Origin: CAYSBE01 sp046309355
Lineage (GTDB): Bacteria > Bacteroidota > Bacteroidia > UKL13-3
DNA length: 64,000 bases
Assembly: GCA_046309355.1 (NCBI GenBank)
Contig: JBKCPL010000042.1
Location: 1-64,000 of the forward strand
Direction: 5' to 3'
The translations under genes were made by a program, and so were the position numbers. This document shows, piece after piece, positions 44,899-53,677 of this stretch (positions are counted from its first letter, which is position 1; each line of letters opens with the position of its first letter). Below the pieces are notes generated by a model, which saw only the letters and a list, made by a program, of their open reading frames with translations, had not been told where the DNA came from and made no database searches.

Positions 44899-46278
44899 AT
44901 GGATACAGTAAATACTATGATGAAAAGAATTTTGGTGGTATCGGTTTGTATGGTTTTCATTCATGCCGTGCACGCACAAATAGACCGAAGGCAAACCTGT
45001 GCCAATATTACAACCACAGCTTGGAATGCAATGATTGACGGGAAATTTGAATACGTGTTCAATTTATTTAGTCCCGATATGAAAAGGCAACTTAGCATAG
45101 ACGAATTAAAAGATACCTGGACAAATCTTGAACTGCAAATGGGTAAATACAAATCGACCGGAATTACATCGGTTGAAGAAAACGGACCCTACACCCTGAC
45201 CGTTACTCCGGTTCAGTTCGAAAAAATGCCGTTGCTGCTAAAGGTCAATATCGATTCATTTTACCGCATTGCCGGATTATTTATTGTACCCGGTGGCGAG
45301 CAGTACACTCCTCCTTCCTATGTTAATACACTAAGTTTTATTGAATATAAGCTGAACTTTGGCAAAGCTCCGTTTACTATGGATGGCATGCTCAGCGTAC
45401 CCAGAGCTAACCGTACCTCACCGGTTGTTATTCTTCTAGGCGGATCAGGTCCGACCGATAAAGATGGAACAACAGGTTACAATAAACCGCTTAAAGATAT
45501 TGCGTGGGGCCTTGCCAGCCGTGGAATAGCCGTTTTCCGTTTTGATAAACGTACACAACGCCACGGGGTAACCTTATTCGGCAGCACATACCTTAAAACA
45601 TTCACACCTGAGCAGGAGTACGTTGAAGATGCATTGGAAATAATTGCCATGCTAAAAAAACACTCTAAAATAGACTCTACTCAAATTTATCTGCTGGGCC
45701 ATAGCCAGGGAGGAATGATGGCACCGCGCATTGCACAAAGGGCCAAATCGCTAAAAGGTATCATACTGTTGGCAACCAATGCCGGAACGATGCAGGATTT
45801 GATGATTGAACAACTGGACTATTTATACAATTATGACGGACCGGATGATGATGGCAAAAAAGCCGAAGCACAAAAATTGAAAGTGCAGGCAGCCTATGCG
45901 TTACGTAAAGATTTGAAGCCTGATGCCCCTGTAGATTTACTGCCGATGGGAACACCGGCTTCGTACTGGATTTATTTGAATAACTACAATCAGGTAGAAA
46001 CCGCCAAACTGCTCAAACACGAGCGTATACTGGTATTGCAGGGCGAACGCGATTATCAGGTTCCTGTAAAAGAATTCGAAAAATGGCGTACCGAATTCAG
46101 TACAAAACCGAATGTTCAGTTTCAGCTGTATCCAAAATTAAATCACCTGATGATGCCGGGTGAAGGAAAGCCAACACCCGATGAGCACTCAAAACCCAAT
46201 CACGTAGCTGAAGATGTGATTATAACCGTAACTGACTGGATAAAACTGCAGGGCATTTACAAGCCTGAACCAAAGTAA
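44899..46278 (+). CDS. Secreted alpha/beta hydrolase with N-terminal DUF3887-like domain
   Basis: 459 residues from ATG 44899 (ATG 44917 and 44920 also possible). A signal peptide ends near HAVHAQ (about 27). Residues of about 35-130 resemble a DUF3887/NTF2-like domain (AWNAMIDGKFEYVFNLFSPDMK). The rest is an alpha/beta hydrolase with LGGSGPTDKDG, the nucleophile elbow GHSQGGM (Ser near 271), and His in KLNHLMMPG. A periplasmic or exported esterase/peptidase-like enzyme is likely; the substrate is unknown. Confidence 0.85.
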   Translation: MDTVNTMMKRILVVSVCMVFIHAVHAQIDRRQTCANITTTAWNAMIDGKFEYVFNLFSPDMKRQLSIDELKDTWTNLELQMGKYKSTGITSVEENGPYTLTVTPVQFEKMPLLLKVNIDSFYRIAGLFIVPGGEQYTPPSYVNTLSFIEYKLNFGKAPFTMDGMLSVPRANRTSPVVILLGGSGPTDKDGTTGYNKPLKDIAWGLASRGIAVFRFDKRTQRHGVTLFGSTYLKTFTPEQEYVEDALEIIAMLKKHSKIDSTQIYLLGHSQGGMMAPRIAQRAKSLKGIILLATNAGTMQDLMIEQLDYLYNYDGPDDDGKKAEAQKLKVQAAYALRKDLKPDAPVDLLPMGTPASYWIYLNNYNQVETAKLLKHERILVLQGERDYQVPVKEFEKWRTEFSTKPNVQFQLYPKLNHLMMPGEGKPTPDEHSKPNHVAEDVIITVTDWIKLQGIYKPEPK

Positions 46279-46297
46279 GCCTAGTCAGTTAAATTAC

Positions 46298-46305
46298 TAT
46301 CTTTG
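46298..46305 (+). promoter_or_regulatory. -7 box TATCTTTG of sucA
   Basis: An exact TAnnTTTG match 25 bp before the sucA ATG; no good -33. Confidence 0.6.
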
Positions 46306-46330
46306 CGCCACTTATAGCATATAAGCTCTT

Positions 46331-49048
46331 ATGGATAAATTTTCGTACATATCAAATGCCGATGTAAACACGATAGACGATTTATATCAGCAATACCTCC
46401 AAGACAACGAATCTGTCGACTTTGGCTGGAAAAAGTTTTTTGAAGGATTTGAACTGGGTCAGCAGAAATTTAATGGCCATGCAAAAGCCACTGTTGTATC
46501 TGAAAATTTTATCAAAGAAATACATGTACTAAATCTCATAAAAGGCTACCGCACCAGAGGCCATTTGTTCACCAAAACAAATCCGGTGCGTGAACGCAGA
46601 AAATATGAACCCACCTTATCTATTGAAAACTTCGGTTTAACCGCAGCTGATATGGATAGCACTTTCCATGCAGGCATTGAAGTGGGACTGGGACCAGCCA
46701 AGCTAAAAGATATTATTCAATTACTGGAACAAACCTATTGCGGATCGATAGGTGCGGAATATGCATATATACGCGAACCAAGAAAATTGGAATGGTTGCG
46801 CAGTAAAATGGAAACTTCACGCAATTTGCCCAATTTATCTTTGGATGAAAAAAGGCATTTGCTACACAAACTGAATCAGGCAAGCGTTTTTGAAAATTTT
46901 CTGCATACCAAATTTGTTGGTCAAAAACGCTTTTCGCTGGAGGGGCTTGAAACACTTATACCTGCGCTGGATGCTGTTATACAATACGGTGCTGAATTGG
47001 GAGTGAGTGAATTCATATTGGGTATGGCACACCGTGGCCGTTTAAATGTACTGGCCAACATACTGGGTAAAACCTACGAAGAAATTTTTAAGGAATTTGA
47101 GGGGAAAGCTTACGAAGAAGCACTGTTTGAAGGGGATGTAAAATATCACCTCGGCTATTCAACCGATATTACAACGGCCGCAGGTAAAACCGTACACCTG
47201 AGTCTGGCGCCCAATCCTTCACACCTTGAAACCGTAAACCCTGTTGTAAAAGGAATAACAAGGGCTAAACTGGAAAAGAAACACGGCAACGATATAGATA
47301 AGATTGCACCTATACTTATTCACGGTGATGCATCGGTAGCCGCACAGGGTATTGTGTATGAAGTGTTGCAAATGGCCGGTTTAAAAGCATACAATGTAGG
47401 AGGTTGCATACACATCGTAAGCAATAATCAGATTGGATTTACCACAAACTACACCGATGGCCGCACATCTACTTATTGTACTGATGTTGCAAAAACCACA
47501 CTATGCCCTGTATTTCATGTGAATGCCGATGATGTAGAAGCCGTTGTATATACTATAAAACTGGCAATGGAATACCGACAAGAGTTTAACAGCGATGTAT
47601 TTATTGATTTATTGGGTTACCGCAAATATGGTCATAATGAAGGTGATGAGCCACGATTTACTCAGCCGCTTTTATATAAAGCTATCAGTTCGCATCCAAA
47701 TCCACGGGAAATTTATAACCAGAAACTTTTAACCGCAGGAAGTGTTGAAGCTGACTTGGCCAAGGAAATGGAAAAGGAGTTTCGTGGGTTGTTGCAGCAA
47801 AAACTTGAAATGGCTAAAGCAGCAGAACCCTCACCGGTGAGTAGCTTTATTAAAAACACATGGGAAGGATTTCATGCTGCCGGTGAATCCGATTTTGACC
47901 AACAACCCAAAACCGGTGTGAGCAAGAAACTGCTGACCGAGCTTGCTGAAAAAATTTGCTCAATACCTGAAGGGTTTAAAGCTTTTAATAAAATAGAAAA
48001 GTTGTTTAACGACAGGCGTACTATGATTAAAAACAATTCGCTTGATTGGGCTATGGGCGAACTTCTGGCCTACGCTACACTGGCTAATGAAGGACATAAC
48101 GTGCGCATGACCGGACAAGACTGCGAACGAGGAACATTTTCTCACCGCCATGCCATCATTAAACAGGAAGACTCCGAAAAAGAACACAATATTTTTGACA
48201 GTTTAGCTCACAACAAAAAGGCAGATGTTGTTTTTTACAACTCCCTGTTGTCAGAGTATGCCGTACTTGGTTTTGAATACGGATATTCCATGGTGACGCC
48301 AAATGATCTTACTATTTGGGAAGCACAGTTTGGCGATTTTGCCAATGGTGCACAAATTATAATTGACCAATACATAAGTAGTGCTGAAGCCAAATGGAAA
48401 ACATACAGCGGTCTGGTATTGATGCTGCCACATGGATACGAAGGTCAGGGGCCTGAGCATTCTTCGGCACGTGTTGAAAGATTCCTGCAACTGTGTGCGA
48501 ATTACAATATGCAGGTATGTAATATTACCTCACCGGCCAATTACTTTCATTTGTTGCGTAGGCAGATTCACCGAAAAACAAGGTTGCCTTTGGTTATTAT
48601 GACACCGAAAAGCTTATTGCGTCACCCCATGTGCGTAAGCACGTTGGATGAGATGGTGAATGGTACTTTTATGGATGTGATTGATGATAGCTATGCGGAT
48701 GCGAAAACTGTAAAAAAGGTACTTTTCTGCAGCGGTAAAATTTATTACGACCTGTTAGATAAACAGCAAAAAGATGCTAGAAAAGATATTGCGATTGTAC
48801 GGGTAGAACAATTGTTTCCAATGCCTGAAAAAGGCATGGATGCAGTGATGAAAAAATATGCTGCTGCCACAGGATACTGGGTACAGGAAGAACCTAAAAA
48901 CATGGGCGCATGGACTTACTTGCTTCGCAGAGAAGAAAATTATACGCTTAAGCTTATATCGCGCAAAGCCAGCGCATCGCCTGCAACAGGATTTGCTAAA
49001 GTGCATGCAAAAGAACAACAACAATTGATAAACGAAGCATTTGCATAG
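46331..49048 (+). CDS. sucA: 2-oxoglutarate dehydrogenase E1 component
   Basis: 905 residues, near the usual 900-950. Thiamine-diphosphate enzyme of the TCA cycle that decarboxylates 2-oxoglutarate. Motifs: N-terminal IDDLYQQYLQDNESVDFGWKKFF, EFILGMAHRGRLNVLAN, LGYSTD, HGDASVAAQGIVYE, NNQIGFTT (TPP binding), GYRKYGHNEGDEPRFTQP, and the C-terminal transketolase-like block FGDFANGAQIIIDQ and LPHGYEGQGPEHSSARVERFLQ. sucB is not next to it: a minus-strand gene follows. Confidence 0.97.
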   Translation: MDKFSYISNADVNTIDDLYQQYLQDNESVDFGWKKFFEGFELGQQKFNGHAKATVVSENFIKEIHVLNLIKGYRTRGHLFTKTNPVRERRKYEPTLSIENFGLTAADMDSTFHAGIEVGLGPAKLKDIIQLLEQTYCGSIGAEYAYIREPRKLEWLRSKMETSRNLPNLSLDEKRHLLHKLNQASVFENFLHTKFVGQKRFSLEGLETLIPALDAVIQYGAELGVSEFILGMAHRGRLNVLANILGKTYEEIFKEFEGKAYEEALFEGDVKYHLGYSTDITTAAGKTVHLSLAPNPSHLETVNPVVKGITRAKLEKKHGNDIDKIAPILIHGDASVAAQGIVYEVLQMAGLKAYNVGGCIHIVSNNQIGFTTNYTDGRTSTYCTDVAKTTLCPVFHVNADDVEAVVYTIKLAMEYRQEFNSDVFIDLLGYRKYGHNEGDEPRFTQPLLYKAISSHPNPREIYNQKLLTAGSVEADLAKEMEKEFRGLLQQKLEMAKAAEPSPVSSFIKNTWEGFHAAGESDFDQQPKTGVSKKLLTELAEKICSIPEGFKAFNKIEKLFNDRRTMIKNNSLDWAMGELLAYATLANEGHNVRMTGQDCERGTFSHRHAIIKQEDSEKEHNIFDSLAHNKKADVVFYNSLLSEYAVLGFEYGYSMVTPNDLTIWEAQFGDFANGAQIIIDQYISSAEAKWKTYSGLVLMLPHGYEGQGPEHSSARVERFLQLCANYNMQVCNITSPANYFHLLRRQIHRKTRLPLVIMTPKSLLRHPMCVSTLDEMVNGTFMDVIDDSYADAKTVKKVLFCSGKIYYDLLDKQQKDARKDIAIVRVEQLFPMPEKGMDAVMKKYAAATGYWVQEEPKNMGAWTYLLRREENYTLKLISRKASASPATGFAKVHAKEQQQLINEAFA

Positions 49049-49084
49049 CTACCTAACTTAGGCAGTGCTGATGACAGAAGTTTT

Positions 49085-51280
49085 TTAGTTGCTTACTTTA
49101 GTTATACGTTTAGTAAAAACGTTCCCGTTTGCATCTTCCGCCTTTACAATATAAACACCTGTGGGCCATCCGGCAGTAGGTATTTGGGTGACTGCATCTG
49201 TAACGTATTGTTCATGAATGAGCTGCCCCTGAACCGAATAACATTTAACCTTCGTAAGGTACAGATGTTCGGACTTTAAGTTAACAAAATCGGCTACAGG
49301 ATTTGGATAAAGAACCAAATCAGTAGCATCAACAGCATCATTCACCGCTACGGAGAACTCGGATGTAAAATGAAACTGCAGAAAACTGCCAAAGTCGGCA
49401 TTAAACGTTTTGAGCACCTGTATTGGAGACTGTGCTGTTATAAATCTTACAGAACCCGAACCATCCGAAGGGGTAGCCCAGAAATTAAGCCCATTGCCCC
49501 CCTCATCATTAAACCGGAAGGTATAACAACCAATTGAAAACTCAAATGTATCGCGGTGCAAAGTACCGGATTGGGTAAACGTACGGTTACGCAAAACGTT
49601 GCCACGTGAATCTTTTACAGTGTACGAATTGTGCTCCGGACGAAGATTGGTTCGTGTTTCAATGATTACCCTTCTCGGCATGATTTGGGGCACCTGAAAT
49701 TGAGTGGTTTTTGAATTGTTCAGTACCTCATCGTCAGTTGCACCGTTGATATCTGTTAACCATACTTTAAACGTTTTATCCGAAAAGTCACTGGGCCAAA
49801 TGAGCCACTGCAAGGTAACCTCGGTTGATTTTTCGCTGGCTAATGAGCCTGACCATTCCTGCATATTGGCCTTTGCATTGCCTATCTGGTAATGAATTTT
49901 TGCCCGTGTAACGGGAACAGAACCGTAATTTTTAATTTTAATCCGTGCATTATCGCAAACCGGATTTACACGGTTGTACCAAAAATCAGTGGAGGGCGCA
50001 ATGATATCTTCTACTCCTAAATCGGTAGTAGCTGTGTAGGGCATGTAATAAAATAACTGAACGGCAATATTGTAGGAAGCATCGCCATTGGCTATAAAGG
50101 GCTCCATGTCCATATCAATAGTATTGGTTGAACCTGCTGAAACATTCAGCGCATAATCATAAGTAGGCACAACCTCTCCGGGGCACCAGTTGGCTCTGTT
50201 GTAAATCCAAGTGCCGGGCTGATTAATGATGGCATTGCTACCGCAATCCGCTTTCCACACAAGCTGGCTGGCTATGCTTTGATTATTTACCTTCAGGTAA
50301 TAATACTTGGCACAAAATTCCGCACAATTTTCATTCTGTTCGCCACCATGACCCGTAATCCATACACGCACTTTTACGGATGCAGCATCCTGAGGAACGG
50401 TAAACGATTTCTGGGTCAGGTAATTTTCGATTGAATTATTGGCACGTCCGTAAGGAAAACCCCCGCTGTATACATTTTGAACTTTATACGCCTTGCGTGC
50501 CGGTGTGCCCTCAATAAATATAAAATCAGTGGTAGCCGTAAAGCCATAGCTGTAGCCCTGGTACTGAATACGGAACTGAACCGAATCGTGCAGCAATGCC
50601 TGATAATCGGTTACATCAAACACGTAGTCATATTTGAACGTCTTAGGAAATGTTTTGGCATAGGGTGAAATAAAACGACCCACTTCAATGTCATTGATAA
50701 CATCAAATACATCGTAATACGGGGTATTGATAAGTTTCAATTTTGTTGTTTCACTCACCCAAACCGAATCTGTTTTAACTCCGGTCGTATCGAAATAATA
50801 GTTGTAATACCCTGCAGGCCACACACGAAGCGAATCGGTAGGTTGCAATGGCAATGCTGTATTGGTGTAACGTACAACCAACAGCGTGGCAGAAGCCACA
50901 GAATCTGTCTTTTTAGTTGTGGTATTGAATGACGTAACGTACGTAGTGTCGTTGCGAAACATCACCGAATCTCGTACTTGTCCGTTTACCCTGAATGAGG
51001 GAGCCTGTTTAAGTGTCGAATCCTTTAGTCCTGTTCGCTCACGCACAAATAAGCGCAAGGTATAGTCCCATTCGCACTGTCCGTTGGAGAGGCAACCCAG
51101 AGTAAATTTCAAAAATGCCCGGTTAGATGTGTGACTAGTAGGTGGCATAACCGACCAGAAATCAAAATTACCATAGCGGTTCATGTGAAAATCGGTGGTT
51201 ACACGCACAACAGTACTGTCACCATTTCCTGCTTGGGCAAAGAGTGGTAAAACGAAAAAGAATAAAATGTATTTTCTCAT
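49085..51280 (-). CDS. Secreted peptide-N-glycosidase F-like protein with T9SS sorting domain
   Basis: 731 residues. Signal peptide of about 18. Residues of about 25-390 resemble PNGase F: CEWD (Asp72, position of catalytic Asp60), EVGRFISPY, FIEGTPA, GHGGEQNENCAEFC (Glu321, position of Glu206), and GTWIYNRANWCPGEVVPT. An insert of about 100 residues follows the Asp motif. The region equivalent to Glu118 reads RIQYQGY, with no Glu. Further beta domains lie at about 440-640, and a T9SS type A-like tail (VLYPNPVADFVNL to the end) predicts export by T9SS. PNGase F cleaves N-glycans from Asn; activity here is uncertain. Confidence 0.8.
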   Translation of the reverse strand: MRKYILFFFVLPLFAQAGNGDSTVVRVTTDFHMNRYGNFDFWSVMPPTSHTSNRAFLKFTLGCLSNGQCEWDYTLRLFVRERTGLKDSTLKQAPSFRVNGQVRDSVMFRNDTTYVTSFNTTTKKTDSVASATLLVVRYTNTALPLQPTDSLRVWPAGYYNYYFDTTGVKTDSVWVSETTKLKLINTPYYDVFDVINDIEVGRFISPYAKTFPKTFKYDYVFDVTDYQALLHDSVQFRIQYQGYSYGFTATTDFIFIEGTPARKAYKVQNVYSGGFPYGRANNSIENYLTQKSFTVPQDAASVKVRVWITGHGGEQNENCAEFCAKYYYLKVNNQSIASQLVWKADCGSNAIINQPGTWIYNRANWCPGEVVPTYDYALNVSAGSTNTIDMDMEPFIANGDASYNIAVQLFYYMPYTATTDLGVEDIIAPSTDFWYNRVNPVCDNARIKIKNYGSVPVTRAKIHYQIGNAKANMQEWSGSLASEKSTEVTLQWLIWPSDFSDKTFKVWLTDINGATDDEVLNNSKTTQFQVPQIMPRRVIIETRTNLRPEHNSYTVKDSRGNVLRNRTFTQSGTLHRDTFEFSIGCYTFRFNDEGGNGLNFWATPSDGSGSVRFITAQSPIQVLKTFNADFGSFLQFHFTSEFSVAVNDAVDATDLVLYPNPVADFVNLKSEHLYLTKVKCYSVQGQLIHEQYVTDAVTQIPTAGWPTGVYIVKAEDANGNVFTKRITKVSN

Positions 51281-51457
51281 AAACTGGAATAAATAAATTT
51301 TAAGGTTTTTACGAAACTAAGTGTTCTGCAAGATTAATGGGTTTCATTGAAAAACAATTCATGAGGATAAATTACTACTGATATGAGGAATGGTCTTCGT
51401 GATATCCCTGATTGTATTCGATAAATAATCTGCTTTAACCCCTCCTTTACTACTCAA

Positions 51458-51521
51458 CTAAAAGTCGATGAACTGAGTTCATCGCTTTTTTATTGGCTTT
51501 GCAGCCGGCAAAAACGTTTGC
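51458..51521. repeat. Direct repeat copy 1 (about 64 bp, with hairpin)
   Basis: It begins CTAAAAGTCGATGAAC and ends AACGTTTGC. An internal stem CGATGAAC/GTTCATCG with loop TGA is flanked by AAAAG and CTTTTT. It is nearly identical to copy 2 at an offset of 108-109 bp, with one length change in the T-run and a few substitutions. Confidence 0.85.
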
Positions 51522-51566
51522 AATCAGGGATTAACTGCGTTGATCCCGTTGGGGAGTAGCTCTCAT

Positions 51567-51629
51567 CTAAAAGTCGATGAACTCTGTTCATCGCTTTTTT
51601 TTGGCTTTGCAGCCGGCAAACACGTTTGC
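51567..51629. repeat. Direct repeat copy 2 (about 63 bp, with hairpin)
   Basis: Same as copy 1 except that the hairpin loop is TCT instead of TGA, the T-run region differs, and CAAAC replaces CAAAA near the end. The stem bases are unchanged. Confidence 0.85.
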
Positions 51630-51645
51630 GCTGCTTCGCCAATAA

Positions 51646-51677
51646 AAAAAGTCGCTAGCCTATGGCTGCGACTTTTA
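51646..51677 (-). terminator. Terminator of tRNA-Ser
   Basis: On the minus strand AAAAGTCG-C-AGCC pairs with GGCT-A-CGACTTTT, followed by T, starting 7 bp after the tRNA 3' end. Confidence 0.7.
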
Positions 51678-51683
51678 GTTGGG

Positions 51684-51771
51684 CGGAGAGGGAGGGATTC
51701 GAACCCTCGACCCGCTTTGGGCGGATACACACTTTCCAGGCGTGCCAGTTCAACCACTCCTGCACCTCTCC
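51684..51771 (-). tRNA. tRNA-Ser (anticodon GGA)
   Basis: On the minus strand the acceptor GGAGAGG (from 51771) pairs with CCTCTCC, with G as discriminator at 51684. The anticodon loop CTGGAAA holds GGA at 51737-51735. A long variable arm (GTATCCGCCCAAAGCGGGTC region) and the T-loop GGTTCGAATCC follow. The class II shape and G73 fit serine. CCA is not encoded. Confidence 0.95.
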
Positions 51772-51781
51772 AAAAAGTTTA

Positions 51782-51812
51782 CAAAGCTACTGCTACAAGC
51801 CGAACTTAGCAA
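51782..51812 (-). promoter_or_regulatory. Promoter of tRNA-Ser
   Basis: On the minus strand TTG (51812-51810), a 20-bp spacer, then TAGCTTTG (51789-51782), 10 bp before the tRNA 5' end. Confidence 0.7.
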
Positions 51813-51827
51813 TAATAAAATTTCTCT

Positions 51828-51835
51828 TACCTTTG
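51828..51835 (+). promoter_or_regulatory. -7 box TACCTTTG of panD
   Basis: An exact TAnnTTTG match, 9 bp before the ATG at 51845. The expected transcript would have a leader of a few bases only. It lies back to back with the tRNA-Ser promoter. Confidence 0.65.
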
Positions 51836-51844
51836 TCGCGCGTT

Positions 51845-52195
51845 ATGTATATTGAAGTATTAAAATCAAAAATTCACCGTGCTAAGCTCACCGAAACAGA
51901 GTTGCACTATGTTGGAAGCATTACTATTGATGAAGCGCTTATGGACGCTGCCAACCTTATCGAAAATGAAAAGGTACAGGTAGTAAACGTAAACAATGGG
52001 GAACGCTTAGAAACTTATGTTATTAAAGGAGAGCGTCATTCAGGAGTAATATGCCTTAACGGGCCCGCTGCCCGCAAAGGTTTTGTGGGCGACCACCTGA
52101 TTATTATATCTTACGCCAGCATGAGTCAGGACGATGCCAGAAGCCATAAGCCGGTAGCTGTGTACCCCGATCATAACAACAAATTGCCTGCGTGA
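51845..52195 (+). CDS. panD: Aspartate 1-decarboxylase
   Basis: 116 residues from ATG 51845; the open frame upstream crosses the tRNA and is not coding. It makes beta-alanine for pantothenate. The self-cleavage site Gly24-Ser25 in YVGSITIDEALMDAA creates the pyruvoyl group. Other family marks are KIHRAK, NGERLETYVI, NGPAARKGFVGD and IIISYA. Its stop overlaps the next gene's GTG. Confidence 0.96.
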   Translation: MYIEVLKSKIHRAKLTETELHYVGSITIDEALMDAANLIENEKVQVVNVNNGERLETYVIKGERHSGVICLNGPAARKGFVGDHLIIISYASMSQDDARSHKPVAVYPDHNNKLPA

Positions 52196-53175
52196 AGCTC
52201 AAACAAGCCCTAAACTACCTGATAATTTTCGCGATTGGCGGAGTTTTCATGTACTTTGTTTTTAAGGGCATTGAGTGGAGTGAGCTAAGTCAAAAACTTC
52301 AAGGAGCCAACTATTACTGGATTGCGCTGGGTATGTTTGTTGGTGTTATTAGTCACTGGGTTAGGGCCTGGCGGGCTACCGCACTATATAAGCCTCTAGG
52401 CTTTAAGGTTTCCTCACTCCATAGTTTTTATGCAGTAATGGTAGGATATTTAGTTAACTACATCATCCCTAGGGCTGGCGAAGTTTCTCGCTGTGCTGTA
52501 TTAAATAAAACAAACGATATACCCGTACAAAAATCGCTGGGAACAGTAATAACAGAACGAATAGTAGACATGGCCATTCTGCTTTGTATCCTGCTACTGG
52601 TTTTTGCCATGAATGTACAGCTCATACTTCAGTATGTAAATATGCAATTGCAGAGCCGTGCGGGTGCAGATTCTTCGGTAAGCAAGTTTGTTTATATCGG
52701 CATTGCGCTATTAGTAATTGCAGCAGGCTGGTTTCTGATTAAAAGAATGGCCTCACATCCGCTTGTACAAAAAATAAAACAAGTACTTACCGGTTTTGCT
52801 GAAGGTCTGCTCACCATCCGCTCTGTGGCCAACCCGGTTTTATTTCTCTTTCAATCCTTGGTTATCTGGCTGTGTTATATTTTGATGATGTACTTTTGCC
52901 TATTTGCCCTAAACGCTACATCTTTTCTTTCGTTTTATGACACACTTGTAGTTTTTGCCATAGGAACATTGGGCATGATTATTCCAGCACCTGCGGCCGG
53001 TGCCGGCACTTATCATTTCGCTGTCATGCAGTCGCTACTCTTATTTGGTGTTGCCGAATCGGATGGAATTGCTTTTGCTACATTGGTGCACGGTGTGCAA
53101 ATGATTGTGCTTATGGCAATAGGTATTGTATGTTGTATTCCGGTATTTTTGCTCAGAAAAAAAGTGACCGAATGA
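52192..53175 (+). CDS. Lysylphosphatidylglycerol synthase transmembrane-domain (UPF0104-like) protein
   Basis: 327 residues from GTG 52192, overlapping the panD stop by 4 bp. About eight membrane segments. The family block YAVMVGYLVNYIIPRAGEVSRCAVL (near 82-106) and IPAPAAGAGTYHF (near 264-276) match the AglD/MprF N-terminal flippase-like family. Probably an inner-membrane lipid or glycolipid transporter/flippase; the soluble aminoacyl-transferase half of MprF is absent. The next gene overlaps its stop by 4 bp. Confidence 0.85.
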   Translation: MKLKQALNYLIIFAIGGVFMYFVFKGIEWSELSQKLQGANYYWIALGMFVGVISHWVRAWRATALYKPLGFKVSSLHSFYAVMVGYLVNYIIPRAGEVSRCAVLNKTNDIPVQKSLGTVITERIVDMAILLCILLLVFAMNVQLILQYVNMQLQSRAGADSSVSKFVYIGIALLVIAAGWFLIKRMASHPLVQKIKQVLTGFAEGLLTIRSVANPVLFLFQSLVIWLCYILMMYFCLFALNATSFLSFYDTLVVFAIGTLGMIIPAPAAGAGTYHFAVMQSLLLFGVAESDGIAFATLVHGVQMIVLMAIGIVCCIPVFLLRKKVTE

Positions 53176-53675
53176 GTTTTGCTAAACGCATATCTGCTAA
53201 AATATATACCCGTGTTGATGAACTTGCACGTGCGATTGACGCATGGCGCGAAAATGGAGATGTAATCGTTTTTACAAACGGCTGTTTTGATATCCTACAT
53301 CGCGGACATGTCGATTATCTGGCGAAGGCTGCCGATCAGGGAAACAAACTGATTATAGGAGTAAATACCGATGCATCTGTCCGCACATTAAAAGGAAAGA
53401 ACCGGCCTATACAAGATGAAGAATCGAGGCTGCAAATACTGGCTTCGCTCGCCTGTGTAGATGCAGTTATTTTATTTGACGAACCTACCCCTTACAACCT
53501 TATTGAAGCTTTACAGCCTGATGTATTGATAAAAGGCAGCGATTATAAACCCGAAGACATTGTGGGTTATGATATTGTAACTGCACGTGGTGGCCATGTA
53601 AAAACAATTGATTTTATACCTGGCTACAGCACATCGTTGATTGAAAAGCGCATTATAGATGGACGAGGAGAATAA
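53172..53675 (+). CDS. rfaE2: D-glycero-beta-D-manno-heptose 1-phosphate adenylyltransferase
   Basis: 167 residues from ATG 53172, overlapping the previous stop (ATGA). The cytidylyltransferase-like fold shows FTNGCFDILHRGHVDYLAKAADQG (near 37-60, HxGH), GVNTDASVRTLKGKNRPIQDEESR and LIKGSDYKPEDIVG. It makes ADP-heptose for lipopolysaccharide core. Only the adenylyltransferase half of HldE is present, the normal split form in this phylum. Confidence 0.93.
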   Translation: MSFAKRISAKIYTRVDELARAIDAWRENGDVIVFTNGCFDILHRGHVDYLAKAADQGNKLIIGVNTDASVRTLKGKNRPIQDEESRLQILASLACVDAVILFDEPTPYNLIEALQPDVLIKGSDYKPEDIVGYDIVTARGGHVKTIDFIPGYSTSLIEKRIIDGRGE

Positions 53676-53677
53676 GT

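Larger units (their letters stand above)
51281..51683. other. Gene-free stretch with tandem hairpins between the PNGase-like gene and tRNA-Ser
   Basis: About 400 bp without a supportable gene. Its right half (51458-51677) holds two copies of a 64-bp hairpin repeat and a third hairpin that looks like the tRNA terminator. Its left half (51281-51457) has a one-mismatch -7-like box on the minus strand at 51312-51319 (TAGTTTCG) and nothing else I can support. Confidence 0.6.

Noticed and set aside
46331..49048. A stand-alone 2-oxoglutarate decarboxylase (MenD-like or KGD)
   Set aside because: The N-terminal segment and all SucA motifs are present and no E2-like extension is seen.
51458..51629. 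Hairpin repeats as a CRISPR array or insertion-sequence ends
   Set aside because: Only two copies in direct orientation, no regular spacers, no transposase, and no target duplication seen.
51540..51844. Plus-strand frame across tRNA-Ser into panD
   Set aside because: It runs through the tRNA and the panD promoter; panD has a normal ATG and N-terminus at 51845.
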